Assembly (NCBI RefSeq): GCF_030252165.1
Contig: NZ_CP126969.1
Coordinates: 2,418,001 to 2,482,000 of the forward strand
From: Corynebacterium breve
GTDB lineage: Bacteria; Actinomycetota; Actinomycetes; Mycobacteriales; Mycobacteriaceae
Length of the DNA stretch: 64,000 nt
Direction of reading: 5' to 3'
The notes under the pieces were generated by a model. It was not told the origin of the DNA, searched no databases, and saw only the letters and a list, made by a program, of their open reading frames with translations. Both the position numbers and the translations under genes were made by a program. Shown one piece after another: positions 17,577 to 27,175 of this stretch; position 1 is the stretch's first letter; each line of letters starts with the position of its first letter.

Positions 17577-18707
17577 ATGACAATGTTCATTCAACTCCAT
17601 GCTCTCCAGACCGTTCCACCTTCATGCATCAACCGCGATGACACGGGATCACCGAAGAGCGCGATTTTCGGCGGAGTGAAACGCCATCGCGTCTCCAGCC
17701 AAGCATGGAAGCGTGCGATGCGTCACGAGTTCGCAGACATGCTGGATGCATCTGAACTAGGCGTACGCACATTGGAATTGGTTTCACAGGTCGTCGAGAA
17801 GCTCCAGGAAACACATCCCGAGATCGATGATGAGGATGCCCTCAAGCACGTAAAAGACGTCATGGCTAAAGCTGGGTTCAAACTCAACGAAAAGAAAGCC
17901 AAGGAGGGTGAGGAACCGTCGGCACCGACGACGTCCTACTTGTTCTTCTTGTCTCGATCTGAAATCAGTGGGTTAGCTGAACTTGCCTATCAGCTTTCTC
18001 AAGGTGAATCGACTACCAAAAAGAAGGCCCGTGAAGTGCTCTCTGGTCCACAAGCATTCGATGTCGCACTTTTTGGCCGTATGCTCGCTGATGCTCCAGA
18101 AGCAAACATCGATGCAGCCTGCCAAGTACTTCATTCAATCTCAACTCACCAAGCGGTGGACGAGTTCGACTATTTCACGGCGATGGACGATCTTGCTTCC
18201 GTAGACAACTCTGGTGCGGGCATGATTGGAACCGTAGAGTTCGTTTCTTCAACTCTGTACCGCTATGCCAGCGTGAACGTGGATCGATTGGTCAGCAATA
18301 TCGGCGATGTCGAAGCAGCAACACGTTGTGTGGAAGCTTTGGTGAAGGCCTTTACTTTGAGTATGCCTACAGGCAAAGAGAATACGTTTGCTAATAGAAC
18401 TCGTCCAGAATTCGTTTTGGTTGAGGTTCGCTCTGATCAGCCGTACTCCTTGGTGAACGCGTTCGAGAACCCAGTAGTGTCAGAAGGCAACATTATCGGC
18501 GAGTCTGTCAGCGCTCTGGCTACCCACCTTGGTCAAATAAATACGGAGTACGACAGTGCAGCAGACGAGGCACGTTTCATGTTGTTGAATAAGGACGTTG
18601 AGCACGAGGCTTTGGTTACTCTCAACGAGTATGCCGCTCCGGTGAATTTCACCGAGCTCGTTTCGTTTGCGGGAAACGCTGTTCGCAACCTTGAGGAGAA
18701 GAAGTAA
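17577..18707 (+). CDS. casC: Cascade backbone subunit Cas7e (Cse4/CasC)
   Basis: The 376-residue RAMP-fold backbone protein that coats the crRNA spacer, six copies per complex in the family. It has the classic N-terminus IQLHALQTVPPSCINRDDTGSPKSAIFGG followed by RHRVSSQAWKRAMRHEF, and later NRTRPEFVLVEVRSDQPYSLVNAFE. GAAAAGGAC precedes the ATG at 17577. Its TAA shares one base with the cas5e ATG. Confidence 0.96.
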   Translation: MTMFIQLHALQTVPPSCINRDDTGSPKSAIFGGVKRHRVSSQAWKRAMRHEFADMLDASELGVRTLELVSQVVEKLQETHPEIDDEDALKHVKDVMAKAGFKLNEKKAKEGEEPSAPTTSYLFFLSRSEISGLAELAYQLSQGESTTKKKAREVLSGPQAFDVALFGRMLADAPEANIDAACQVLHSISTHQAVDEFDYFTAMDDLASVDNSGAGMIGTVEFVSSTLYRYASVNVDRLVSNIGDVEAATRCVEALVKAFTLSMPTGKENTFANRTRPEFVLVEVRSDQPYSLVNAFENPVVSEGNIIGESVSALATHLGQINTEYDSAADEARFMLLNKDVEHEALVTLNEYAAPVNFTELVSFAGNAVRNLEEKK

Positions 18708-19411
18708 TGTCGTGTCTTCTCCTACATCTTGAAGGACCGCTTCAGGCATGGGGAAGTTCATCCAGGTTTACAATTCGAGCCACTGAGAACTTGCCTACAA
18801 AGTCGGGCGTCATCGGACTACTTGCGGCTGCCGAAGGCCGGGCTCGAGAGGATGACATCACTGATTTAGTGAAGCTAAGGTTTGGCACTCGAATCGAAGC
18901 CCCTGGCACGGTTTTGCGAGATTTCCAAACAGAAACCGACTGGAGAACTGGAAAGTCAAAAGCCCTTACACAGCGCTATTACTTGCAAGATGCGAAGTTT
19001 TTGGCTGTTGTAGAGGGTGAGACTTCGATGCTTGAATCCCTCCAACAAGCTCTTCGTCGACCCGCGTTTCCTCTATTCCTGGGAAGAAGAGCATGTGCTC
19101 CATCTCGGCCTATCGCAGGGGATATTGTCGAAGGTAACCTTGTCGATGCTCTTGAAACGACCTCTTGGAATGCTTCCAAGCACGATCGTCGGAGACAAGA
19201 GTCAAAGGTGATTCTGCCATATTCTCGCGACGTGCTTGACGACGAATCTGCGGAAGAAATGATCCGCGATGAACCAGTAAGTTTTTCGCAATCAGATCGT
19301 CGATATAACTTGCGTGGGGTGATTCATGGGTTTGTGGAAATTACGAACAAAAGCGCGACAACGCCAAGGTCTTCAGTACATGATCCAATGGCAGCTCTTG
19401 GAGGTGCTTAA
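18707..19411 (+). CDS. casD: Cascade subunit Cas5e (CasD)
   Basis: A 234-residue RAMP protein that caps the crRNA 5' handle. The Cas5 start LLHLEGPLQAWGSSSRFTIRATENLPTKSGVIGLLAAAEGR is diagnostic, as is PLFLGRRACAPSRPI. The start codon overlaps the cas7e stop and its stop overlaps the cas6e start (TAATG). Translation is therefore probably coupled along the module. Confidence 0.96.
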   Translation: MSCLLLHLEGPLQAWGSSSRFTIRATENLPTKSGVIGLLAAAEGRAREDDITDLVKLRFGTRIEAPGTVLRDFQTETDWRTGKSKALTQRYYLQDAKFLAVVEGETSMLESLQQALRRPAFPLFLGRRACAPSRPIAGDIVEGNLVDALETTSWNASKHDRRRQESKVILPYSRDVLDDESAEEMIRDEPVSFSQSDRRYNLRGVIHGFVEITNKSATTPRSSVHDPMAALGGA

Positions 19412-20064
19412 TGTATTTTTCGCGAATGATATTGAACCCTCGGCGTCGAAAGACGAAAGCATTTCTCGCAAACCCAGAGATGCTCCACGCTGCCGTTGAG
19501 TCTACTTATCACACACCCGTAGGCACCGAACGTCGCACGCTTTGGCGAGTGGACAAGGTTTCGGATGAATTACACCTATACGTCGCCTCACCCGAGGTAC
19601 CGTCTTTTGAGCTAATTCAGGAACAGGCTGGTTGGTCACAGCAGGTTACCTGGCAATGTCGTGACTACTCGATTTTGCTAGATCGACTTATGGCAGGACA
19701 ACGCTATTCCTTTCGGTTAACCGCGAATCCAACAAGAACTGTTACAGACGCGAATGGAAAGAAGCGGCGGAAAGCGGAAGTTGGAGTTAACAACCAGCGC
19801 CGGTGGTTGTTGCAGCGGCAAGAACAATTAGGAGCTATTTTTCCCGAGGTGGACGGTGAAGCCGCAGTTAACGTGGTCGAAAGCAGAAATCTTGTTTTCC
19901 CCAAAAAAGGTCGCAAAGTCACAGTTGTAGCTGTCACCTACCAGGGTGTTCTAGAAGTGACGGATCCCGAACAACTCAGGAAAACTCTGACCACTGGAAT
20001 CGGTAAAGCGCGGGCTTACGGTTGTGGATTGTTGACACTCGCTCCGATTACAGGAGCACAGTAG
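19411..20064 (+). CDS. casE: crRNA-processing endonuclease Cas6e (CasE)
   Basis: A 217-residue Cas6e that cuts the repeat stem-loop and stays bound to the 3' hairpin. The N-terminus MYFSRMILNPRRRKTKAFLANPEMLHAAVESTY, the FRLTANPTRTV region and the C-terminal glycine-rich GIGKARAYGCGLLTLAPI match the family. The histidine near residue 26 is in the position expected for catalysis. It should process both the main array and, if transcribed, the pseudo-crRNA upstream of cas3. Confidence 0.95.
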   Translation: MYFSRMILNPRRRKTKAFLANPEMLHAAVESTYHTPVGTERRTLWRVDKVSDELHLYVASPEVPSFELIQEQAGWSQQVTWQCRDYSILLDRLMAGQRYSFRLTANPTRTVTDANGKKRRKAEVGVNNQRRWLLQRQEQLGAIFPEVDGEAAVNVVESRNLVFPKKGRKVTVVAVTYQGVLEVTDPEQLRKTLTTGIGKARAYGCGLLTLAPITGAQ

Positions 20065-20068
20065 TCAA

Positions 20069-21016
20069 ATGATTGGAATGCCACCACCTTCGCCTCAGGA
20101 TTTGAGTAGGGCAGAGGATCGACTTTCTTTTCTATATCTTGAACACTGCACTCTTGGGCGCGACGGCGGTGCAATTACCGCCACGGATGAGCGAGGCATC
20201 GTACACATCCCTGTCGCTTCATTGAGCGTGTTGTTGCTCGGACCTGGCACACGTGTAACTCATCAGGCAGTGACTCTAGCGGGTGAGTCAGGGTGTTGCT
20301 TGGTCTGGGTTGGAGAACAGGGAGTTCGCTATTACGCGCACGGAAGACCGTTAGCGCGAACAGATCGCCTGCTAGCCGCGCAAGCGGAAAAGGTTTCGAA
20401 TCAGAGAAAACGTCTCGCTGTTGCTAGGCAAATGTACTCGATGCGCTTCCCCGGCGAAGATACTAGCGCGCTAACCATGCAGCAGTTGCGTGGAAAAGAA
20501 GGAGCTCGTGTCAGAAGAATCTACTCATCCATGGCCAAAGAACATGGCGTTGAATGGTATCGACGTGACTATCGACCTGATGATTTTGAAAGCTCAGATC
20601 CAATCAATCAGGCGCTTACAGCCGCTAACACTTGTGTGTACGGGCTCACGCATTCTGTCATCGTAGCGCTTGGTTGTTCCCCTGGTCTTGGCTTCATACA
20701 CACAGGGAATGACCGCAGCTTCGTTTACGATATAGCTGATTTGTACAAAGCAGAGCTTGCGGTTCCGGTAGCTTTTGAAACAGTGGCCGAGTTTCAAGCT
20801 TCGGGGAAAGCGATTAAAGATCTTTCAGCAGTCATTCGTCGGCGAATGCGGGATGTTTTCAAGAATGAAAAACTGATCGCGCGAATTGCTGTGGACGTCA
20901 AAGATTTGCTTGTCGACGACGACCTACCTGACGATGCAATGCTCGCAGATGTTTTGCAGTTGTGGGACGAAACAGGGGAACAACTTGCAAGTGGTACGAA
21001 TTATGCAGATGAATAG
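20069..21016 (+). CDS. cas1: CRISPR integrase Cas1e
   Basis: The 315-residue integrase subunit of the spacer-acquisition complex. It opens with SRAEDRLSFLYLEHCTLGRDGGAITATDERGI, typical of type I-E Cas1. The helical catalytic domain includes DPINQALTAANTCVYGLTHSVIVALGCSPGLGFIHTGNDRSFVYDIADLYKAE, which contains the conserved His and acidic residues. It is intact, so adaptation is probably possible. It begins 4 bp after cas6e. Confidence 0.97.
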   Translation: MIGMPPPSPQDLSRAEDRLSFLYLEHCTLGRDGGAITATDERGIVHIPVASLSVLLLGPGTRVTHQAVTLAGESGCCLVWVGEQGVRYYAHGRPLARTDRLLAAQAEKVSNQRKRLAVARQMYSMRFPGEDTSALTMQQLRGKEGARVRRIYSSMAKEHGVEWYRRDYRPDDFESSDPINQALTAANTCVYGLTHSVIVALGCSPGLGFIHTGNDRSFVYDIADLYKAELAVPVAFETVAEFQASGKAIKDLSAVIRRRMRDVFKNEKLIARIAVDVKDLLVDDDLPDDAMLADVLQLWDETGEQLASGTNYADE

Positions 21017-21028
21017 TTGTGATGATAA

Positions 21029-21382
21029 TTGGTTACTTTGATTCTGTCTGTTGTGCCTGAAAAGCTTCGTGGATATGTTTCTCGGTGGCTATTTGAAGTG
21101 CATCCGAACGTTTTTGTCGGTCGTCCTTCTGCGCGCGTGAGGGACAAACTTTGGGAAACAGTTCAGACCAACCTTGCTGGTGGACGTGCTGTGATGACTT
21201 ATCCCTCAAACAAAAATGAGCAAGGCTTCATTGTCCTGACTCACAATTCACAGTGGGAAATGACAGACTTTGACGGCATCTCTCTTGCCTTAAAGCCAGC
21301 GAATTCATCGGCATCCAAGACCAAAGCTGGTTGGTCACAAGCATCGCGACGCCGTGCGAATTATCGTCGCAAAAGAAGTTAA
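21029..21382 (+). CDS. cas2: CRISPR adaptation protein Cas2e
   Basis: The 117-residue Cas2e structural partner of Cas1. The body LSVVPEKLRGYVSRWLFEVHPNVFVGRPSARVRDKLWE is diagnostic of the E-type, and the tail is basic (SRRRANYRRKRS). The only start that fits is TTG at 21029, because stop codons in this frame lie just upstream (TGA at 21023, TAA at 21026). No strong ribosome site is visible. It ends 44 bp before the first CRISPR repeat. Confidence 0.92.
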   Translation: MVTLILSVVPEKLRGYVSRWLFEVHPNVFVGRPSARVRDKLWETVQTNLAGGRAVMTYPSNKNEQGFIVLTHNSQWEMTDFDGISLALKPANSSASKTKAGWSQASRRRANYRRKRS

Positions 21383-21426
21383 AGTAGAATTAGCATTCGG
21401 GATCTGATTTTTGCAGGTCAGACAGT
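21383..21426 (+). promoter_or_regulatory. short CRISPR leader
   Basis: Only 44 bp, AT-rich on its left side, separate the cas2 stop from the first repeat. The array's leader end must be here because the repeat at the far end is the degenerate one. A promoter or integration-host-type site may extend into the cas2 3' end. No canonical -10/-35 was recognised. Confidence 0.5.
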
Positions 21427-24400
21427 GTGTTCCCCGCGCGAGCGGGGATGATCCCGTGACGTATTCTTCCGCAGCAGGCTTATACAGGTGTTCCCCGCGC
21501 GAGCGGGGATGATCCGTAGTGTCGAACGTTCCGCGCCAACGTGTGCGCGTGTTCCCCGCGCGAGCGGGGATGATCCGGCGCAGCGCATCCACAAGTACAG
21601 GGGGTACTGGTGTTCCCCGCGCGAGCGGGGATGATCCGACCTGCTAAAGGCTGGCTGGGACTGGGTAAATGTGTTCCCCGCGCGAGCGGGGATGATCCCT
21701 CCATCGTGGCTCAGGGAGGCCCGGTGTACAAGTGTTCCCCGCGCGAGCGGGGATGATCCGGCTGAGACGAGCGACGCGATCACAAAGATCCAGTGTTCCC
21801 CGCGCGAGCGGGGATGATCCCGTGGCCGAGGACGAGATGGTTTACGACGAGGCGTGTTCCCCGCGCGAGCGGGGATGATCCTAACTTCCTCAGTTGAGCG
21901 CAAATCAAAACCAGGTGTTCCCCGCGCGAGCGGGGATGATCCCTCGTGGAAAAGTACGCTAAGGCACCTAACTCGGTGTTCCCCGCGCGAGCGGGGATGA
22001 TCCCTACCTCGCTGCGCTCGCCGAGACACCAGTAGAGTGTTCCCCGCGCGAGCGGGGATGATCCCACCTAGTAGTGCAAGCTCGGTCGCGTAGTTTGGTG
22101 TTCCCCGCGCGAGCGGGGATGATCCGTTTTGGAAGATTCAAGCAGAGAAGAACCTGCCGTGTTCCCCGCGCGAGCGGGGATGATCCGGTTCAGGCTCTTG
22201 GTGAGTCGTTTATGAATCTGTGTTCCCCGCGCGAGCGGGGATGATCCCTGATAGCCCGATCCGGGCGGTCAGGGAGGAGCGTGTTCCCCGCGCGAGCGGG
22301 GATGATCCCTCATCAACGCCAATGCCTTGGGATAGGAGGTCGTGTTCCCCGCGCGAGCGGGGATGATCCCCATTCGCATCCCAGCTCCGAACCCTCGAGG
22401 CAGTGTTCCCCGCGCGAGCGGGGATGATCCCTGAACCTGCTCAAACGTTGGCGGATCGTCCAAGTGTTCCCCGCGCGAGCGGGGATGATCCCCGTGAACC
22501 GTTGGGTTGTTGTTGGCCCTAACTGTGTTCCCCGCGCGAGCGGGGATGATCCCGGTGGCACTGTAACAGTGTCCGAAGAGTACGGGTGTTCCCCGCGCGA
22601 GCGGGGATGATCCCAGACGCTCCCAGGTAATGAAACGTTACCTGGTGGTGTTCCCCGCGCGAGCGGGGATGATCCCTGGGTTCACCGTGGGCGACGGTGC
22701 ACCGTATAGTGTTCCCCGCGCGAGCGGGGATGATCCGTCGAGTGTGGGGTAAGCATCATTCCCCCACCAGTGTTCCCCGCGCGAGCGGGGATGATCCCGA
22801 AATCATCCTCGTTCGTATTTGTAGATTCGAGTGTTCCCCGCGCGAGCGGGGATGATCCCGGCTGAATAGACTCCCAAGCCCCGCCGATCACGTGTTCCCC
22901 GCGCGAGCGGGGATGATCCCACGGGGGAATGATCCCAGGGGCCAATGCGTGTGTGTTCCCCGCGCGAGCGGGGATGATCCCACCCGCGAGCTCAAACGCC
23001 TGCTGCACATTCGGTGTTCCCCGCGCGAGCGGGGATGATCCTAAAACTAGGCATTGTGTCCCGCTTCTATTGTGGTGTTCCCCGCGCGAGCGGGGATGAT
23101 CCCAGCGGCGGTACGGATATGGCCGATCGCGGAGCGTGTTCCCCGCGCGAGCGGGGATGATCCCAAGCCCGGGGCGCGACGGGCATCAGCTGCTAGGTGT
23201 TCCCCGCGCGAGCGGGGATGATCCCCATGCGCAGCAGTTGTTAGTGTCAACGAAGGTGTGTTCCCCGCGCGAGCGGGGATGATCCGAACGCAGAGGACTT
23301 CTGCCGAGCAGTCTACGAGTGTTCCCCGCGCGAGCGGGGATGATCCGTCCCCGTACTACTACAGCACGCATAAGTATCGGTGTTCCCCGCGCGAGCGGGG
23401 ATGATCCGCGCTCTAGGCGGTCGCCTAAGGCGCTGGCAACGTGTTCCCCGCGCGAGCGGGGATGATCCCCGACGGGCTACCTCACCCACAAAGTACTCAC
23501 CGTGTTCCCCGCGCGAGCGGGGATGATCCCCCCGTGCCAACAATCGCCTTCTGGCCTGGTGGTGTTCCCCGCGCGAGCGGGGATGATCCCACCGCATCAC
23601 TAGCCTTCTTATCTGCCATTAAGTGTTCCCCGCGCGAGCGGGGATGATCCCACCATGCAACTCAACGCGAATAGGGCCAGGGTGTGTTCCCCGCGCGAGC
23701 GGGGATGATCCCGAGTGCCTAGACCTTGAAACGATCATGTCATGGTGTTCCCCGCGCGAGCGGGGATGATCCCATTTACCCCGTCGGCCCATGTTCACGC
23801 TTGGGGTGTTCCCCGCGCGAGCGGGGATGATCCGCCAACGTTGGATGCTGCGGGCCTGCAGCTGACGTGTTCCCCGCGCGAGCGGGGATGATCCGATGAT
23901 GTTGTTGAGATTGGTACTGAGCTAAAGGTGTTCCCCGCGCGAGCGGGGATGATCCCGAGTGACTGCGAAGGTGGAAGATCATAGCGGTGTGTTCCCCGCG
24001 CGAGCGGGGATGATCCCGACAGTCTGCTCGCGACAAACTGCCACTCATTGTGTTCCCCGCGCGAGCGGGGATGATCCCGACAGTCTGCTCGCGACAAACT
24101 GCCACTCATTGTGTTCCCCGCGCGAGCGGGGATGATCCCATTGCTGTTCACTATGGTGTGTCTGCGGTGAAGTGTTCCCCGCGCGAGCGGGGATGATCCC
24201 TGGCAGGCTTCTGATGGGCAGTACGCAACGCAGTGTTCCCCGCGCGAGCGGGGATGATCCCGTGGTGACGCCGGTGGCCTCGTCGTAAACCATGTGTTCC
24301 CCGCGCGAGCGGGGATGATCCGTCTTGGGGTTGGAGCTTAGCGAGTACGGTTTCGTGTTCCCCGCGCGAGCGGGGATGATCCCGATTTCCATATGCACGT

Positions 24401-25909
24401 CAAGGTCGATCTTGCGTGTTCCCCGCGCGAGCGGGGATGATCCCAACATCTGCAAGATGGGCCACATCACAAACACGTGTTCCCCGCGCGAGCGGGGATG
24501 ATCCCTTACCAAGCTCAGTAGCAGCCAAGCCGAAAGCGTGTTCCCCGCGCGAGCGGGGATGATCCGTACCTCCGCTTCGGTCATGCCCGTCTTCTCAAGT
24601 GTTCCCCGCGCGAGCGGGGATGATCCGTTATCAGCAAGGTCGGAGGCAGTCTGCCCAGCGTGTTCCCCGCGCGAGCGGGGATGATCCCACCCAGGCCGTC
24701 TTTAAGCGGGGTGAGCACATGTGTTCCCCGCGCGAGCGGGGATGATCCCGGACGAACTCACCAAACTTACCGGCAAGATCAGTGTTCCCCGCGCGAGCGG
24801 GGATGATCCCGAGGAAGCGCAGGTGGTCGTGGACTACATTCTGTGTTCCCCGCGCGAGCGGGGATGATCCCGACGATAAGTTTCACCCCGTGGCGTTTTA
24901 CCCAGTGTTCCCCGCGCGAGCGGGGATGATCCCTCGATAGCGGGGCTGATAGCGTTCTCCCAAAGGTGTTCCCCGCGCGAGCGGGGATGATCCCGATCCA
25001 GGAGGTGTGAACCCACGAACGGTACTGTGTTCCCCGCGCGAGCGGGGATGATCCTCATTCCTGTCAATGGGCGGGATAAGAAGATTGGTGTTCCCCGCGC
25101 GAGCGGGGATGATCCGAACGTCACTAATAATCCCCGCAAGACCCTTAAGTGTTCCCCGCGCGAGCGGGGATGATCCCAAGTCCATGCAGTCATTCGAGCA
25201 CGCTACGGAGTGTTCCCCGCGCGAGCGGGGATGATCCCGATCCAGGAGGTGTGAACCCACGAACGGTACTGTGTTCCCCGCGCGAGCGGGGATGATCCTC
25301 ATTCCTGTCAATGGGCGGGATAAGAAGATTGGTGTTCCCCGCGCGAGCGGGGATGATCCGAACGTCACTAATAATCCCCGCAAGACCCTTAAGTGTTCCC
25401 CGCGCGAGCGGGGATGATCCAACGGCCGCCGAATTGGCCGGGCCTTTGTCCGCAGTGTTCCCCGCGCGAGCGGGGATGATCCCCGAATAGTCGAAGGAAT
25501 TCGCAAACGTCATGAGTGTTCCCCGCGCGAGCGGGGATGATCCTCACGCCCACAAACACCACAGGCCCTGCAAGGCGTGTTCCCCGCGCGAGCGGGGATG
25601 ATCCCGTCATGAGGAGCATCGGCGCAGTCGGAAAAGAGTGTTCCCCGCGCGAGCGGGGATGATCCCAACTCGATACTGCTAAGGGATGGTTCCGTACTGT
25701 GTTCCCCGCGCGAGCGGGGATGATCCCTAACCCAGCAGGGCAATAAGCTCCTGACGAGTGTGTTCCCCGCGCGAGCGGGGATGATCCTGGCTGGTAGAAC
25801 GCTACGGAACACAAACCCGTGTGTTCCCCGCGCGAGCGGGGATGATCCCGACGATCATTCCCCTGTTTGAGTACTCAGTGAGTGTTCCCCGCGCGAGCGG
25901 GGATGATTC
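21427..25909 (+). CRISPR. type I-E CRISPR array, 74 repeats and 73 spacers
   Basis: I counted 74 repeats of 28 bp. Each begins GTGTTCCCC and ends GGGGATGATCC, with a CCCCGC/GCGGGG hairpin. Start-to-start spacing is 61 bp except for a few steps of 60 or 62, so spacers are mostly 33 nt (32-34). Repeats are essentially invariant. The last one (25882-25909) ends ATGATTC, which marks the leader-distal end and agrees with rightward transcription from the cas2 side. Four spacers are repeats of others, leaving at most 69 distinct. With the complete cas genes the system looks active. Confidence 0.99.
23989..25392 (+). repeat. duplicated spacers inside the array
   Basis: The spacers after the repeats at 23989 and 24050 are identical in tandem. 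Farther on, the three-spacer block after the repeats at 24966, 25027 and 25088 recurs in the same order after 25210, 25271 and 25332, with one unique spacer (after 25149) between. This is a 244-bp segmental duplication by repeat recombination in the older part of the array. Confidence 0.95.
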
Positions 25910-25988
25910 TTGGCTCTGATTTGAGATCCGTTTTTGAGCGCTAACGCTGGCTTTCGCTGCACAACCTGCGTTTGCCCGTAACCCACAA

Positions 25989-26975
25989 CTAATTGATGCG
26001 CTCGTCGCCGGTCAGGTTCAGGAAGGCCAGCTTCTCCCAGCCGGTGGTACCAGGTGCGCCAGCTGCAACCGCGTCCTCGGTCGGTGCTAGGTCCTGGTCC
26101 GGTGCGGTGGTCGTGATCCACTCGTAGCTGGAATCCTGCCATGCGTCCTCGAAGTCTTCGATGGATACCTGGAGGCCGTTGCCGTCTGGATGGCCTGGGT
26201 CGGCGAGGGTGACCATGCCGGTGTTGGTGTCGATTTCAGTGACAACGAGCGCGTGGTCGGACATGTTGTCCTCACCGGCGGCATCTGCTGGGTCGCCCCA
26301 GATTTCGCCGGAGTCGACAGCGACGATGACGCCGTAGCCGTCGTCGAGAAGCTCATTGAGCTCGTCCATGGAACCCTGGCCATATTCTGCTGGCACGCCT
26401 GCGTCGTTAAGCAGGGTATTGAGGTCAACCATGTACATGCCCTGGGAGATGTCGTCGACAAGGCCGAGCTCGATAGCACGGTCCACCATGGTCTCTGGAT
26501 CGGTGATGCCGGCATCCATGAACTCGTTGACGATGAACGCCACAGAGGTCGGGCCGCAGTAGCCCCATTCGCCCTGGAAGAACCAGTCGGCGGTCCACTC
26601 GTGGGAGTCGCCATGGACACCGTCTTCCACGACAACCTCGTCTTCGCCAGTAGCTGGGTCGATGACAACTGGGTCTTCCTCCAGTTCAGGCTCTTCCTCG
26701 GGAGCAAGCTCTGGGTGCTCGGCCTCTTCCTCAGGCAGTAGCTCCGGATCATCGGCAGGGTCCACTGGATCCATTGGGTCCACTGGGTCTACGGGGTCTA
26801 CGGGGTCCAGCGGTTCGACTGTGTCCTCGAAGGAATCGTCGATATCCACGTCGATGTCTGGCGCAGGAATGTCGGCAGGCTCCTCGGGTGCGATGACGTC
26901 ATCGGCAAATTCGAAGCTGATGTCACCGGTGGAGTCGGAAGTAGATGGGAGCTGGAAATCGTCTGGATCGATCAT
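25989..26975 (-). CDS. C39-like papain-fold cysteine peptidase domain protein with acidic repeat region
   Basis: A 328-residue protein, not recognised by name. Residues about 55-110 are an acidic, proline-rich low-complexity segment (DPVD repeats, PEEEAEHPE). Residues about 140-280 look like a C39-like peptidase: the Cys motif WGYCGPTSVAFIVNEF, the His motif DHALVVTEID and the Asp in VTLADPGHPDG. No signal peptide or membrane segment is visible, which is odd for a family often secreted, so it may be cytoplasmic or exported by another route. It lies just downstream of the CRISPR array on the opposite strand; a link to it is not implied. Substrate unknown. Confidence 0.7.
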   Translation of the reverse strand: MIDPDDFQLPSTSDSTGDISFEFADDVIAPEEPADIPAPDIDVDIDDSFEDTVEPLDPVDPVDPVDPMDPVDPADDPELLPEEEAEHPELAPEEEPELEEDPVVIDPATGEDEVVVEDGVHGDSHEWTADWFFQGEWGYCGPTSVAFIVNEFMDAGITDPETMVDRAIELGLVDDISQGMYMVDLNTLLNDAGVPAEYGQGSMDELNELLDDGYGVIVAVDSGEIWGDPADAAGEDNMSDHALVVTEIDTNTGMVTLADPGHPDGNGLQVSIEDFEDAWQDSSYEWITTTAPDQDLAPTEDAVAAGAPGTTGWEKLAFLNLTGDERIN

Positions 26976-27130
26976 GGTGGCATGCGTCTTTCTGCGAGAT
27001 TAGTTAGTTGGACTACCTATTGAAGAACGGTGACCGCTGAAATGTTCCAGGCCACCAAAATCGTGCGGGTGCCCTGACTACCGTGTGACAACAAAATTAG
27101 CCTGACGGAGCAAGTTTGTCGCGCGCAGAA

Positions 27131-27164
27131 AGAAACCCCCTTCACCGGATTAGTGAAGGGGGCG
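27131..27164 (-). terminator. intrinsic terminator, leftward
   Basis: The stem CCCCCTTCAC/GTGAAGGGGG (27136-27162), read leftward, is followed by TTTCTTTCT. It terminates the membrane-protein gene that ends at 27176. Confidence 0.85.
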
Positions 27165-27175
27165 GGGGAGAGGAA

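Noticed and set aside
21427..25909. Many long leftward reading frames across the CRISPR array with repeated peptide motifs (SSPLARGT, IIPARAGNT, DHPRSRGEH)
   Set aside because: They are translations of the stop-free repeats and appear in all three frames; they are not genes.
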